48,380 nt of DNA from Endozoicomonas acroporae (GTDB taxonomy: Bacteria; Pseudomonadota; Gammaproteobacteria; Pseudomonadales; Endozoicomonadaceae), in the NCBI RefSeq assembly GCF_002864045.1, contig NZ_PJPV01000147.1, positions 1-48,380 on the forward strand. Direction: 5' to 3'. Of this stretch, positions 9,130 to 17,385 are shown one piece after another (the stretch's first letter is position 1; the number at the start of each line of letters is the position of its first letter). A program made the translations under genes and the position numbers. The notes under the pieces are model-generated. The model was not told where the DNA came from. It saw only the letters and a program-made list of their open reading frames with translations, and ran no database searches.

Positions 9130-9280
9130 TGGGGTATACTGCCACCTGTCAAAAAATAGCTGGTCATTTTACCTTTCCCGCTAAATAAGCGCCATACCGC
9201 TGGAAATTTATAGTGGTAAATGCAGATGCTGGTTTCGCTTTTGTAACAAAACTTCATTTATTCCTGGCTAAGGATGGTAT

Positions 9281-9376
9281 ATGGTATACGCGTTTTTGTG
9301 CGGTCAGCTTGCCGTTGTCAGTGGTGCTTTTACCCTGCTGACACAGCTGTTGGATATGGCTGCATGCTTTAAATAA
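9281..9376 (+). CDS. Possible small hydrophobic peptide (31 aa)
   Basis: AAGGA six bases before an ATG opens a 31-codon ORF, MVYAFLCGQLAVVSGAFTLL followed by TQLLDMAACFK. It could form one membrane helix. It lies 64 bases upstream of icd in an intergenic stretch that otherwise shows only AT-rich promoter-like sequence. Small size makes chance occurrence quite possible. A leader peptide for icd is conceivable but unsupported. Confidence 0.22.
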   Translation: MVYAFLCGQLAVVSGAFTLLTQLLDMAACFK

Positions 9377-9440
9377 CGACAAGAAGCGTTGAACCAGTCT
9401 TTGATCTGGCTAAACCGATGATTAGAGAACGGAGTTGATA

Positions 9441-10697
9441 ATGGGATACCAAAAGATCAAGGTGCCTGCCAACGGTGACAAAATCACTGTCAACGAGGAC
9501 CTCTCCCTGAATGTTCCCGATACCCCTGTCATTCCTTATATTGAAGGCGACGGTATTGGTGCTGACGTTTCACCAGCGATGCTGAAAGTTGTTGATGCTG
9601 CTGTGAAGAATGCCTACAGAGGGCAGCGCAAAATCGAGTGGATGGAAGTTTTCTGCGGTGAGAAGGCTACTCAGGTTTACGACGATAACACCTGGCTTCC
9701 GGAAGAAACACTTGAGGCTCTCAAAGAGTATGTTGTCAGCATTAAAGGCCCACTGACAACGCCGGTTGGTGGTGGTATTCGCTCGCTGAATGTGGCTCTT
9801 CGTCAGGAGTTGGATCTGTTCGCCTGCATTCGTCCTGTGCGCTGGTTCAAGGGTGTGCCAAGCCCGGTAAAAGAGCCGGAAAAAACGGATATGGTGATCT
9901 TCCGTGAAAACTCGGAAGATATCTATGCGGGTATCGAGTGGCAGGCTGGCAGTGCCGAAGCCGAAAAGCTGATCAACTTCCTGCGCAATGACATGGGCGT
10001 TACCAAAATCCGGTTTGAGCAAGATTGTGGTATTGGTGTCAAGCCTGTTTCAAAAGAGGGTACCGAACGTCTGGTGAAGCAGGCAATTCAGTTTGCCATC
10101 GATAACAACCGTAAATCGGTTACCCTGGTTCACAAGGGTAATATCATGAAGTTTACGGAAGGTGCTTTTAAGGATTGGGGCTATCAGACAGCTGTTGAAT
10201 ATTTCGGCGGCCAGCCTCTGGATGGTGGTCCATGGCATACTGTCAAAAACCCGAATACCGGTGAAGATATTGTCATCAAGGATGTGATTGCTGACGCTTT
10301 CCTGCAACAGATTCTACTGCGTCCGGCAGAGTATGATGTCATTGCCACCCTGAACCTGAATGGCGACTACATTTCTGATGCGCTTGCCGCCCAGGTTGGT
10401 GGTATCGGTATTGCTCCTGGTGCCAATATCGGTGCGCCAACGGCCGTCTTTGAAGCCACTCATGGTACTGCTCCAAAGTATGCAGGCCAGGATAAGGTAA
10501 ACCCCGGTTCCGTCATTCTTTCTGCCGAAATGATGCTTCGTCACCTGGGTTGGAATGAGGCGGCAGATCTCATTATCAAGGGTATGGATGGTGCTATCGG
10601 TGCCAAGACCGTAACCTATGATTTTGAGCGACTGATGGAAGGCGCAACGTTAGTCAAGTGCTCTGAGTTTGCCGATGAAATAATTAACCACATGTAA
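9441..10697 (+). CDS. icd: Isocitrate dehydrogenase (NADP+)
   Basis: Oxidative decarboxylation of isocitrate to 2-oxoglutarate, competing with isocitrate lyase at the TCA/glyoxylate branch. The 418-aa protein closely follows the E. coli type. It has IPYIEGDGIGADV near the N-terminus and GGGIRSLNVALRQ with the serine (about residue 115) that AceK phosphorylates in enterics. It also carries FRENSEDIYAGIEW and ATHGTAPKYAGQDKVNPGS (nucleotide binding). The start at 9441 is preferred over a TTG six bases earlier because GGAG (9431-9434) is properly spaced. No aceK is in the window. A clear terminator follows. Confidence 0.97.
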   Translation: MGYQKIKVPANGDKITVNEDLSLNVPDTPVIPYIEGDGIGADVSPAMLKVVDAAVKNAYRGQRKIEWMEVFCGEKATQVYDDNTWLPEETLEALKEYVVSIKGPLTTPVGGGIRSLNVALRQELDLFACIRPVRWFKGVPSPVKEPEKTDMVIFRENSEDIYAGIEWQAGSAEAEKLINFLRNDMGVTKIRFEQDCGIGVKPVSKEGTERLVKQAIQFAIDNNRKSVTLVHKGNIMKFTEGAFKDWGYQTAVEYFGGQPLDGGPWHTVKNPNTGEDIVIKDVIADAFLQQILLRPAEYDVIATLNLNGDYISDALAAQVGGIGIAPGANIGAPTAVFEATHGTAPKYAGQDKVNPGSVILSAEMMLRHLGWNEAADLIIKGMDGAIGAKTVTYDFERLMEGATLVKCSEFADEIINHM

Positions 10698-10721
10698 GTT
10701 TTCAGTTAACTTTTCATCAGT

Positions 10722-10755
10722 TAAAGCCGGAAATTCATTTCCGGCTTTAATATTT
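10722..10755 (+). terminator. Intrinsic terminator of icd
   Basis: A perfect 12-bp stem (TAAAGCCGGAAA with 10738-10749) around a TTCA loop, followed by ATATTTTA. It begins 25 bases after the icd stop. Confidence 0.85.
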
Positions 10756-11084
10756 TACCCCCCCTTTTTTATTGTACTTTCCACGTTTATCTCCTGTTGT
10801 TGTGAGTCGCCCGATCAATTTTCGAAAGTCGGTCATTGTGATTTGCTCCAGTATCTTTAGAATGAGAAGATAAATCCTGGCAAATTTGTCAATTTATTAG
10901 TAGGTGTGCACTAATTTATCTTCTGTCATCAAATGTCTGTAAACCGTGCCGATCAGTATTTTGTGCTCGTTGTTTTTATGATTAGCTTTTATGATTGGCA
11001 GTAGTAAATACTTGCGGTGCCATGAGTGTGCTGTTGGTTACCAGACAGTTAAGTTACAAATCGAAGGTTGGCAGTCATAAAACC
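10756..11084. other. Intergenic region icd-clpS without a gene
   Basis: About 330 bases with no credible ORF on either strand. In Pseudomonas the cold-shock gene cspD lies between icd and clpS. No cold-shock domain can be read here. The AT-rich part around 10870-11000 presumably holds the clpS promoter. Confidence 0.6.
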
Positions 11085-11441
11085 ATGAGTAATCTCGAAC
11101 TGTTTCGTCTAAGCTTGCAAAAAGAGGGAGAGGAACAGGAAGGTGATCTGAGCGTTGCAGTCGTTCCGGAAAAAACCAGACTGGCTCCCCCTCCCATGTA
11201 TCAGGTCTTGCTCCTGAATGATGATTTTACACCAATGGATTTTGTTGTTGAGGTACTGGAGAAGTTTTTCAGTATGCCAGAAGGGAAGGCGACTCAAATT
11301 ATGCTGATGGTACATACCCAGGGAAAAGCCGTTTGTGGTGTATACAGCAAGGATGTCGCGGAAACCAAGGCTCAGCAGGTTAATGAATATTCCAGAGAAA
11401 ACGACCATCCCCTGCTGTGCAAGACAGAAAAGGCCGATTAG
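11085..11441 (+). CDS. clpS: ClpS, N-degron adaptor of ClpAP
   Basis: Binds proteins with N-terminal Leu, Phe, Trp or Tyr and hands them to ClpA. The 118-aa product has a variable N-terminal tail (to about residue 40), then the core PPPMYQVLLLNDDFTPMDFV with the Asn-Asp-Asp and Met lining the N-degron pocket. VMLxHxxGKAVCGVYxxDVAETK-type sequence (here IMLMVHTQGKAVCGVYSKDV) follows. The start at 11085 is chosen because upstream in-frame sequence does not match the family. clpA begins 20 bases downstream, so the two are an operon. The expected substrate-generating enzymes (aat, bpt) are 2-3 kb away. Confidence 0.96.
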   Translation: MSNLELFRLSLQKEGEEQEGDLSVAVVPEKTRLAPPPMYQVLLLNDDFTPMDFVVEVLEKFFSMPEGKATQIMLMVHTQGKAVCGVYSKDVAETKAQQVNEYSRENDHPLLCKTEKAD

Positions 11442-11461
11442 CGTTTTCAAGGTTACACCAT

Positions 11462-13771
11462 ATGCTTAACAAAGACCTCGAAGCAACACTGAATAATGCA
11501 TTTAAAGACGCCCGCGATAATCGTCATGAATTCATGACGGTTGAGCATCTTTTACTTGCTTTGCTTGATAATGAATCCGCAGCCAGAGTCCTGGTTTCCT
11601 GCGGAATTGATCTTCATAAACTTCGCCAGGACCTCACTGAGTTTGTCAGCTCAACGACCCCATTAATCCCCGGCGATGACCATGAGCGTGAAACGCAGCC
11701 AACACTTGGCTTTCAGCGAGTACTGCAGCGTGCTGTTTTTCATGTGCAAAGCTCCGGTAAAAAGGAAGTGACCGGTGCCAATGTACTGGTCGCTATTTTC
11801 AGTGAGCAGGAAAGTCAGGCTGTCTACTTCCTGAAGCAGCAGGATGTGGCCCGCATAGATGTTGTTAATTTTATTGCCCACGGAATATCCAAGACGCCGG
11901 GGCAGGAGCTCGAAGAGCTTGGTCACGACTTGTCCGATGATATGGAGCCGGAGAGCAGCAGTGGTGGCAGCAGCAAGAACCCCCTCAAACTGTATGCCAC
12001 TGATCTGAATGATCAGGCGCGTCTTGGCAGAATTGATCCCCTGGTTGGTCGGGCTGAAGAAGTGGAGCGGGTCTGCCAGATTCTTACCCGTCGGCGGAAA
12101 AACAACCCTTTGCTGGTTGGCGAGGCCGGGGTAGGGAAAACGGCCATTGCTGAAGGCCTGGCCCGTCGGATTGTTGATGGTGACGTGCCTGAGGTTTTAT
12201 CCAAGGCTGTTGTTTACTCCCTTGACTTGGGTTCGCTTCTGGCCGGGACCAAGTATCGCGGTGATTTTGAAAAGCGTTTCAAGCAGTTACTGAGTGAACT
12301 TAAGAAACTGGATCATGCGATTCTCTTTATCGATGAAATTCATACCATCATTGGTGCAGGTGCAGCTTCTGGCGGAGTGATGGATGCCTCAAACCTTCTG
12401 AAGCCAATGCTGACTTCCGGCGAGCTGCGCTGTATCGGTTCTACCACATTCCAGGAGTTTCGTGGGATCTTTGAAAAAGATCGGGCACTGGCAAGAAGAT
12501 TCCAGAAAGTGGATATTGTCGAGCCCAACGTTGAAGACACCTTCCAGATACTGCTTGGACTGAAGAAGAAATTCGAAGAGCATCATGCTATCAAGTATCA
12601 GGATGAAGCCCTGAAAGCGGCGGCCGAACTGGCAGACCGCTACATCAATGATCGTCATATGCCCGATAAAGCCATTGATGTTATTGATGAAGCAGGGGCG
12701 TATCAGCGGCTTCAGCCTGAGTCCGAACGGAAAAAAGTTATTGATGTCGATGATGTGGAAAGGATTGTCGCCAAGATGGCCAGGATTCCGCCAAAGTCTG
12801 TCTCTTCCTCTGACAAGGAATTGCTTGGCAAGCTTGAGCGCAATCTGAAAATGGTGGTGTTCGGACAGGACGAGGCGATCACTTCATTATCCACGGCTAT
12901 CAAGCTTTCAAGAGCAGGCCTCAAGGCACCTGAAAAACCCGTTGGCTCCTTCCTGTTTTCCGGACCAACCGGTGTCGGCAAAACAGAAGTTTGTCGCCAA
13001 CTGGCAAAGGCCCTGGGTATTGAGCTCGTGCGCTTTGATATGTCTGAGTATATGGAAGCCCACACTGTCTCACGCCTTATAGGGGCACCCCCGGGTTATG
13101 TCGGGTTTGACCAGGGCGGTCTGTTAACTGAGGCCATCAATAAAACGCCGCACTGTGTGCTGTTGCTCGATGAAATAGAGAAAGGCCACTCCGATGTGTT
13201 TAATCTGTTACTGCAGGTTATGGATCATGGCACCCTGACGGACAACAATGGTCGTAAGGCTGATTTCAGAAATGTGATTCTGATCATGACCACCAATGCC
13301 GGTGCTGAAAACATGACCAGAAGCTCCATGGGCTTTCTTGAGCAGGATCATACCACTGACGGCAATGAGGCCATTAAGAAAACCTTCACGCCTGAATTCA
13401 GAAATCGTCTGGACGCCATTATTCCCTTTGCCTCACTCAATGATGAAATTATCAAGCATGTGGTTGATAAATTCCTCACTGAACTTCAGGCTCAGCTGGA
13501 TGAGAAGCGCGTGCAGCTGGATGTTGATGACAAGGCTCGCAGCTGGCTGGCGGAGAAAGGTTTTGATCGCCAGATGGGTGCAAGGCCTATGGGGCGGGTT
13601 ATTCAGGAACACTTGAAAAAGCCCATGGCAGAACAGATTCTGTTCGGAAAGCTTGCCGAGCATGGTGGTAATGTAAAAGTAACTGTTCGCAAGGGAGAGT
13701 TGTACCTCAAGTTTGAGGCAGCGAAAAGCCGTGCTTCCGATCTGGAGGCAATTGATGGTGGGGCAGGTTAG
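11462..13771 (+). CDS. clpA: ClpA, ATP-dependent unfoldase of the ClpAP protease
   Basis: Hexameric AAA+ unfoldase that feeds substrates to ClpP. The 769-aa protein has the N-domain (1-145, ClpS docking) and D1 with Walker A GEAGVGKT near 220 and ILFIDEIHTIIGAG. D2 has Walker A GPTGVGKT near 500, IGAPPGYVGFDQGG and VLLLDEIEKGH. In E. coli the ClpP-binding loop reads IGL; the aligned position here is SSMGFLEQD, an MGF variant. The start is the ATG at 11462, giving MLNKDLEATLNNAFKDA as in homologues. clpP is not in this window. Confidence 0.97.
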   Translation: MLNKDLEATLNNAFKDARDNRHEFMTVEHLLLALLDNESAARVLVSCGIDLHKLRQDLTEFVSSTTPLIPGDDHERETQPTLGFQRVLQRAVFHVQSSGKKEVTGANVLVAIFSEQESQAVYFLKQQDVARIDVVNFIAHGISKTPGQELEELGHDLSDDMEPESSSGGSSKNPLKLYATDLNDQARLGRIDPLVGRAEEVERVCQILTRRRKNNPLLVGEAGVGKTAIAEGLARRIVDGDVPEVLSKAVVYSLDLGSLLAGTKYRGDFEKRFKQLLSELKKLDHAILFIDEIHTIIGAGAASGGVMDASNLLKPMLTSGELRCIGSTTFQEFRGIFEKDRALARRFQKVDIVEPNVEDTFQILLGLKKKFEEHHAIKYQDEALKAAAELADRYINDRHMPDKAIDVIDEAGAYQRLQPESERKKVIDVDDVERIVAKMARIPPKSVSSSDKELLGKLERNLKMVVFGQDEAITSLSTAIKLSRAGLKAPEKPVGSFLFSGPTGVGKTEVCRQLAKALGIELVRFDMSEYMEAHTVSRLIGAPPGYVGFDQGGLLTEAINKTPHCVLLLDEIEKGHSDVFNLLLQVMDHGTLTDNNGRKADFRNVILIMTTNAGAENMTRSSMGFLEQDHTTDGNEAIKKTFTPEFRNRLDAIIPFASLNDEIIKHVVDKFLTELQAQLDEKRVQLDVDDKARSWLAEKGFDRQMGARPMGRVIQEHLKKPMAEQILFGKLAEHGGNVKVTVRKGELYLKFEAAKSRASDLEAIDGGAG

Positions 13772-13774
13772 AAG

Positions 13775-13809
13775 ACAGCGGGTAGGTGCTCAGGGGTGAG
13801 CACCGCTGT
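13775..13809. terminator. Hairpin between convergent clpA and infA
   Basis: Inner stem GGTGCTCA/TGAGCACC (13785-13804) and outer stem ACAGC/GCTGT (13775-13809), starting 3 bases after clpA and touching the infA stop codon. There is no clear T-tract, so termination is likely but not certain. Confidence 0.5.
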
Positions 13810-14027
13810 TAGCGAGAACGGTAAGTTATACGGCCTTTCGTCAGGTCGTATGGCGTCAGTTCTACCTTCACCCGGTCACCAGTCAGAATGCGGATGTAGT
13901 TCTTGCGCATTTTTCCGGAGATGTGCGCGGTAACAACATGGCCATTTTCCAGTTCTACACGAAACATCGTATTAGGAAGGGTGTCAATAACGACACCCTC
14001 CATTTCCAGACTCTCTTCTTTTGCCAT
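13809..14027 (-). CDS. infA: Translation initiation factor IF-1
   Basis: A 72-aa single OB-fold (S1-like) factor that binds the 30S A site. It starts MAKEESLEMEGVVIDTLPNT and contains GHVVTAHISGKMRKNYIRIL and GDRVKVELTPYDLTKGRITY, the family pattern from end to end. GAGGTAGTTATTTA precedes the ATG. It lies downstream of aat and bpt, the common order in Pseudomonas relatives, with a 102-base gap to bpt. Confidence 0.98.
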   Translation of the reverse strand: MAKEESLEMEGVVIDTLPNTMFRVELENGHVVTAHISGKMRKNYIRILTGDRVKVELTPYDLTKGRITYRSR

Positions 14028-14129
14028 TAAATAACTACCTCAAAGGGGTTGGTACGGCTTGGTTAAATTTGTTGGGCATTCTGCCTGAAAACAATTGGTA
14101 AAGCAAAGCACCCTTTACTGTCAGTCGTA

Positions 14130-14837
14130 TTATTTCAATTGTCGCCATTCCTGACTGACATAAAGCTCCACGGGGTGGTATTCGATTTTGTAATTCATTT
14201 TCTGGCATTTCCGGATCCAATAGCCCAGATGGAGATAGGGTAGCCCGAGTTTTCTGGCATGATCGATAAGCCATAAAATACAATATCGACCAAGGCTGCG
14301 TTGTGAGCAATCCGGATCGTAAAAGGTGTAAATTGCGGAAAGACTGCTGCGTAAATGATCTACCACCGATACTGCAAGCAGTTGTCCGTCCAGACGGAAC
14401 TCATAAAATGCGGTAAATTCGGTGCTTTCAACCAGAAAAGAGGTGAACTGTTCAATCGTTGCAGGATACATATCACCATCCTGGTGGCATTGATTGATGT
14501 ACTTTTCATAGAGCAGATAATGTTCATCCTGAAAGTCTGAAGACACCTTGGCAACCCTGAGTGCAGAGTTGCGATTCCAGGTCTTTCGCTGCGTTCTTCT
14601 CATTTGAAAGGCATCTACGGGGATTCTTGCCGGTATGCAGGCCCGGCAGCGGTTACAGTGTGGGCGGTAAATATGCTGGCCACTTCGTCGAAACCCAACG
14701 TCGGCAAGGTCACTGCACAACTCTTTGTTCAGCGGAATTTCCGGATCCATAAATAGTGTGGTTGCCTGCTCCTCTGGCAGGTAACTGCATTCATGGGGTT
14801 GTGTGGCATAAAATTTGATATTTTTGTACTGGCTCAT
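14130..14837 (-). CDS. bpt: Aspartate/glutamate leucyltransferase (Bpt, ATE family)
   Basis: Transfers Leu from leucyl-tRNA to proteins with N-terminal Asp or Glu, making them ClpS/ClpAP substrates. The 235-aa protein shows the ATE N-terminal domain with ECSYLPEEQATTLF and the cysteine cluster HCNRCRACIPARIPV. The C-terminal GNAT-like domain has STEFTAFYEFR and LPYLHLGYWI. It overlaps aat by four bases (ATGA), so the two are translationally coupled. The neighbouring clpS-clpA operon completes the pathway. Confidence 0.94.
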   Translation of the reverse strand: MSQYKNIKFYATQPHECSYLPEEQATTLFMDPEIPLNKELCSDLADVGFRRSGQHIYRPHCNRCRACIPARIPVDAFQMRRTQRKTWNRNSALRVAKVSSDFQDEHYLLYEKYINQCHQDGDMYPATIEQFTSFLVESTEFTAFYEFRLDGQLLAVSVVDHLRSSLSAIYTFYDPDCSQRSLGRYCILWLIDHARKLGLPYLHLGYWIRKCQKMNYKIEYHPVELYVSQEWRQLK

Positions 14838-15553
14838 GATCGAAGGTCATTCCATTGCCATTCCTGTTTCCAGTCTGAACAGGAAGGTGCCTGTGAGCAA
14901 TAGCGGTCCAAATAATCTACAAATCTGGATCTTGAAATCAATTTTGCCCCAAGAGAGTCCAAATGGTCTGAATAGACCTGACAATCAATCAGTTCAAATT
15001 GCCAGACTAAAAGTTGTTCAGAAAGGGCTGCCATGGCAATTTTGGAAGTATTGCTCTCTCGACTGAACATGGATTCAGCGAAAAAAATTCGCCCTTGAGC
15101 TACCCCATAAAGCCCTCCAACCAGTCTGTCTTCTTGCCAGACCTCAACAGAGTGTGCATGCCCGGCATTATGCAAAGCCGTGTAGGCGTCAATCATCTCA
15201 TCGGTAATCCAGGTCCCTTCTGAGTCCCTGCGGATACTTGAGCAGGCCGTTATAACCGCCGCAAAGTCGTAATCAAAAGTAACCCGGTAGAGGCCTTTTC
15301 GCAGCAGCTTGCGTAATGATCGGGATAAATACAGCTCTCCCGGTTTCAACACCATTCGTGGGGAGGGTGACCACCATAAAATAGGGTCACCCTCATTAAA
15401 CCAGGGAAAAATGCCTTGCTGGTAGGCCATTACCAAAGTGTCCACCGCAAGATTGCCCCCAATAGCCAAAAGCCCGTCCGGCTGTTTAAGCGCATGCTCA
15501 AGGGGAGGAAAGCCGATAACATGATCCGGCAAAAGTGTTATTGTCTCAGGCAT
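14834..15553 (-). CDS. aat: Leucyl/phenylalanyl-tRNA--protein transferase
   Basis: Adds Leu or Phe to proteins with N-terminal Lys or Arg (and some Met), generating primary destabilising residues. The 239-aa protein has FPPLEHALKQPDGLLAIGGN, GIFPWFNEGDPILWWSPSPR, HNAGHAHSVEVWQEDRLVGG and GRIFFAESMFSRESNTSKIA, all family signatures. The last codons overlap the start of bpt. The ribosome site is weak. Upstream is a 374-base region without genes. Confidence 0.97.
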   Translation of the reverse strand: MPETITLLPDHVIGFPPLEHALKQPDGLLAIGGNLAVDTLVMAYQQGIFPWFNEGDPILWWSPSPRMVLKPGELYLSRSLRKLLRKGLYRVTFDYDFAAVITACSSIRRDSEGTWITDEMIDAYTALHNAGHAHSVEVWQEDRLVGGLYGVAQGRIFFAESMFSRESNTSKIAMAALSEQLLVWQFELIDCQVYSDHLDSLGAKLISRSRFVDYLDRYCSQAPSCSDWKQEWQWNDLRS

Positions 15554-15927
15554 TGTCTAACGTGTTGTTTTATCAAGCTGTTGAGTGCATTGGTGCGGTA
15601 TCAGGATTACTGCTCCCATCAGAATACCCTATAACCCGGGCTTAGCCCATGAATTTGCAAGTTAGCCATGTATGGCTGCAACTTGGTAAAAAATTCCCTG
15701 AACAGGCAAAGTTATCTGTTCATTTTTCAGATAAGCCTTTCCATATGTCTTTTTATGTATTAGAATCCGCCAACTAGTCTACTGATATTCTGCTTTTAAC
15801 CAGCCGCTTAATGAAGAATAACTCATATCTTCTTAATATTTCTCTCGCTTCAGTGCGTAACTCTCGCGCTGGTGGAAGCTTTTTATTAATTCCTATCTTA
15901 TAAAACTCCCCGGAGGTAATCGAATCT
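15554..15927. other. Intergenic region between aat and the coiled-coil gene, with one inverted repeat
   Basis: No credible ORF. The clearest structure is a hairpin at 15658-15685: CAAGTTAGCCAT pairs with ATGGCT-GC-AACTTG across a two-base centre. It is followed by GTAAAAAATTCC. It may be an operator or a terminator remnant. Promoters for the divergent genes should be here but I cannot assign them. Confidence 0.5.
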
Positions 15928-16323
15928 ATGGGTACCCTGAGCATGGGCGGAAGCATTGATACAAGCAGTGAAATGGATATCATTGAACAGCAACGCCTGG
16001 CAGCTCTTATTGAAATTACAGAGCAACACAACCGGGAAGTAAGCCAGCTCAAATCGCGCTTGGAAACTGCCGAGAAGAAAGCTGAAAAAGCTGCTGCCCA
16101 GCTGAAAAACATGGAAAATGAACTGAAAGATCTGAGAGCCAGCAATCCTGATCGAATGAAGAAGCAGATCAAGCGTCTTCAGGAACAGAATCGCACGCTT
16201 ACTGGTGAAAACAGTGGTCTGAAAACCAAACAAAAGCAGCTTACCCAGCAGCTGAATACCGCAACTCAGGAGCTTGAGCAGCTGAAGTCTGAAGAGGCTG
16301 AAACAGAAACTGAGAAGGCGTAA
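15928..16323 (+). CDS. Coiled-coil protein of unknown function
   Basis: A 131-aa, highly charged protein predicted to be almost entirely helical. Heptad-like repeats run from about residue 18 (EQQRLAALIEITEQHNREVS) to 120, rich in Gln, Glu, Lys and Leu, with a basic stretch DRMKKQIKRLQEQNRTL near the middle. The N-terminus (MGTLSMGGSIDTSSE) is Gly/Ser-rich. There is no signal peptide or membrane segment. GGAGGT ten bases before the ATG supports the start. No enzymatic motif is visible, and coiled coil alone does not define function. Confidence 0.75.
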   Translation: MGTLSMGGSIDTSSEMDIIEQQRLAALIEITEQHNREVSQLKSRLETAEKKAEKAAAQLKNMENELKDLRASNPDRMKKQIKRLQEQNRTLTGENSGLKTKQKQLTQQLNTATQELEQLKSEEAETETEKA

Positions 16324-16330
16324 TTCCTAA

Positions 16331-16406
16331 CCAGGATTACTGGTGACTCCTGGCAGTTCAGTAGGCATCCGGCAACCGCTCACCCCATGCTTTGGGTTGT
16401 TGCCGG
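16331..16406 (+). other. Two hairpins downstream of the coiled-coil gene
   Basis: CCAGGA/TCCTGG (16331-16353) is followed by CCGGCAAC/GTTGCCGG (16369-16406, with inner ACCC/GGGT pairing). They begin just after the stop at 16323. No T-tract follows, so they may be mRNA 3'-end structure rather than a simple terminator. Confidence 0.4.
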
Positions 16407-16569
16407 TAAGTGCTTCGCAAGTTTCTTGTAGATATAGACTGCCTCGCAGGGTCTGTGTATTTTCTCCATAGCATGACCAGACAATTTACTTACCGGCATT
16501 TCTGGTGCCATCCCCTTATATTTGAATTAGACTGAATTTCGGTTTTTATTCAATAACAGGAGTGCACGT

Positions 16570-16848
16570 ATGAATGACTGGGTTTCCTGTCAGTATGACA
16601 GCATTGATCATATTGAAAAATCCTTCGACTTTAAAAAATACTCTCGAGCTTTGGCATTCTGTAACGCCATTGCCTGTCTGGCTGAAGCTCATGTTCACCA
16701 TCCGCGAATTGTTATTGAGTGGGGCAAGGTAGCTATTGCCTGGGGAACCCATCAATCCGATGAGGGTAGTGGCGTGCTGGCTATTGATCGGGCATTGGCA
16801 CAGCGTTGCGATACTTTATATGAACAGATGAATGCCCCCGTTTCCTGA
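16570..16848 (+). CDS. phhB: Pterin-4-alpha-carbinolamine dehydratase
   Basis: Recycles the 4a-carbinolamine form of tetrahydropterin made by phenylalanine hydroxylase. The 92-aa product has the family core: FDFKKYSRALAFCNAIACLA, then EAHVHHPRI with the catalytic His pair, then VAIAWGTHQSDEGSGVLAID with the third His. It is slightly shorter at the N-terminus than usual. AGGAG seven bases before the ATG fixes the start. No phhA is adjacent, so the assignment to that pathway rests on the family. A hairpin follows at 16858. Confidence 0.9.
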   Translation: MNDWVSCQYDSIDHIEKSFDFKKYSRALAFCNAIACLAEAHVHHPRIVIEWGKVAIAWGTHQSDEGSGVLAIDRALAQRCDTLYEQMNAPVS

Positions 16849-16857
16849 TCCCCCGAT

Positions 16858-16880
16858 ACTCTGGGTATTTCGCCCAGAGT
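16858..16880 (+). terminator. Hairpin after phhB
   Basis: A perfect 8-bp stem ACTCTGGG/CCCAGAGT with a seven-base loop, ten bases after the phhB stop. The following sequence (GAGCTCCCTTTG) is a poor T-tract. Confidence 0.45.
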
Positions 16881-16994
16881 GAGCTCCCTTTGCGTGCGTA
16901 TGAATCAGTGCCTGGGTCCTCATGCTTTGATTTTGAGAGTGGTTCATCCTGCTTCAAATCACACGCCCAAATGGCGAATGTGAGCCGTGAGCTA

Positions 16995-17024
16995 TTGATT
17001 TCTTTGAATTTCTCTTAATATTAT
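16995..17024 (+). promoter_or_regulatory. Candidate promoter for the small RNA at 17031
   Basis: TTGATT (16995-17000) and TATTAT (17019-17024) separated by 18 bases, in a strongly AT-rich patch. It would start transcription near 17031. Such sequences are common in AT-rich DNA, so support is modest. Confidence 0.35.
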
Positions 17025-17030
17025 AAAATG

Positions 17031-17217
17031 ATCTTAATCTTCAATGGACGTATTTTGATTCTGAATCATACTTACGATGCTGGTTTGATCGACTTCCCCC
17101 TACGATCAAATCAGCCTAGGTCAGTAATGACCTTGGTACTTGGATTGTGTACCTATGTTTCACTCCTAATGGTCTTAGCCCGTGTCTTCTTCCCCCAGAA
17201 GCGCGGGTTTCTTTTTG
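17031..17217 (+). ncRNA. Candidate structured small RNA
   Basis: A stand-alone unit of about 187 bases with a possible promoter, several hairpins and a good terminator, but no credible protein. Hairpins: TTTGATCG/CGATCAAA (17084-17110), AGGTCA-GTAA-TGACCT (17118-17133), GGTACT/GTACC nearby, and the terminator at 17179. The phhB gene 180 bases upstream has its own hairpin, and the downstream gene is on the other strand, so the terminator needs another transcript to serve. I do not recognise a known RNA family; it does not resemble 6S or 4.5S, and it has only two GGA motifs, too few for a typical RsmY/Z RNA. Confidence 0.4.
17179..17216 (+). terminator. Intrinsic terminator
   Basis: Stem CCCGTGT-(bulged C)-TTCT with AGAA-GCGCGGG around a TCCCCC loop, followed by TTTCTTTTT. 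It is the strongest terminator-like signal between phhB and the minus-strand gene at 17386, and points in the + direction. Confidence 0.65.
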
Positions 17218-17385
17218 GCTGCCTTTTATGTTTCAGGCCTTGATCCACGAGGCTCTTAAAGATTTTTAGTTGGTCAGGCGAAGAACAAGTTGGCATTGTC
17301 TGCTTTTGTCTGCATGCACGGCATTTCGTTTGTTATGCATCAAAAACCCGGAAAATGATTAAATGGTATCATGCGCCTGGAGTGA

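Noticed and set aside
8413..9159. 248-aa + strand ORF opposite mnmA
   Set aside because: Antisense shadow of mnmA, whose motifs are complete; the translated product shows no recognisable domain.
16995..17217. 6S RNA or Rsm-type RNA identity for the small RNA candidate
   Set aside because: 5' and 3' ends do not pair as in 6S RNA, and only two GGA motifs are present, too few for RsmY/Z or CsrB.
17028..17243. 71-aa ORF with hydrophobic residues, considered as an attenuator leader peptide
   Set aside because: The intrinsic terminator lies inside the ORF, and no biosynthetic gene follows on the + strand.
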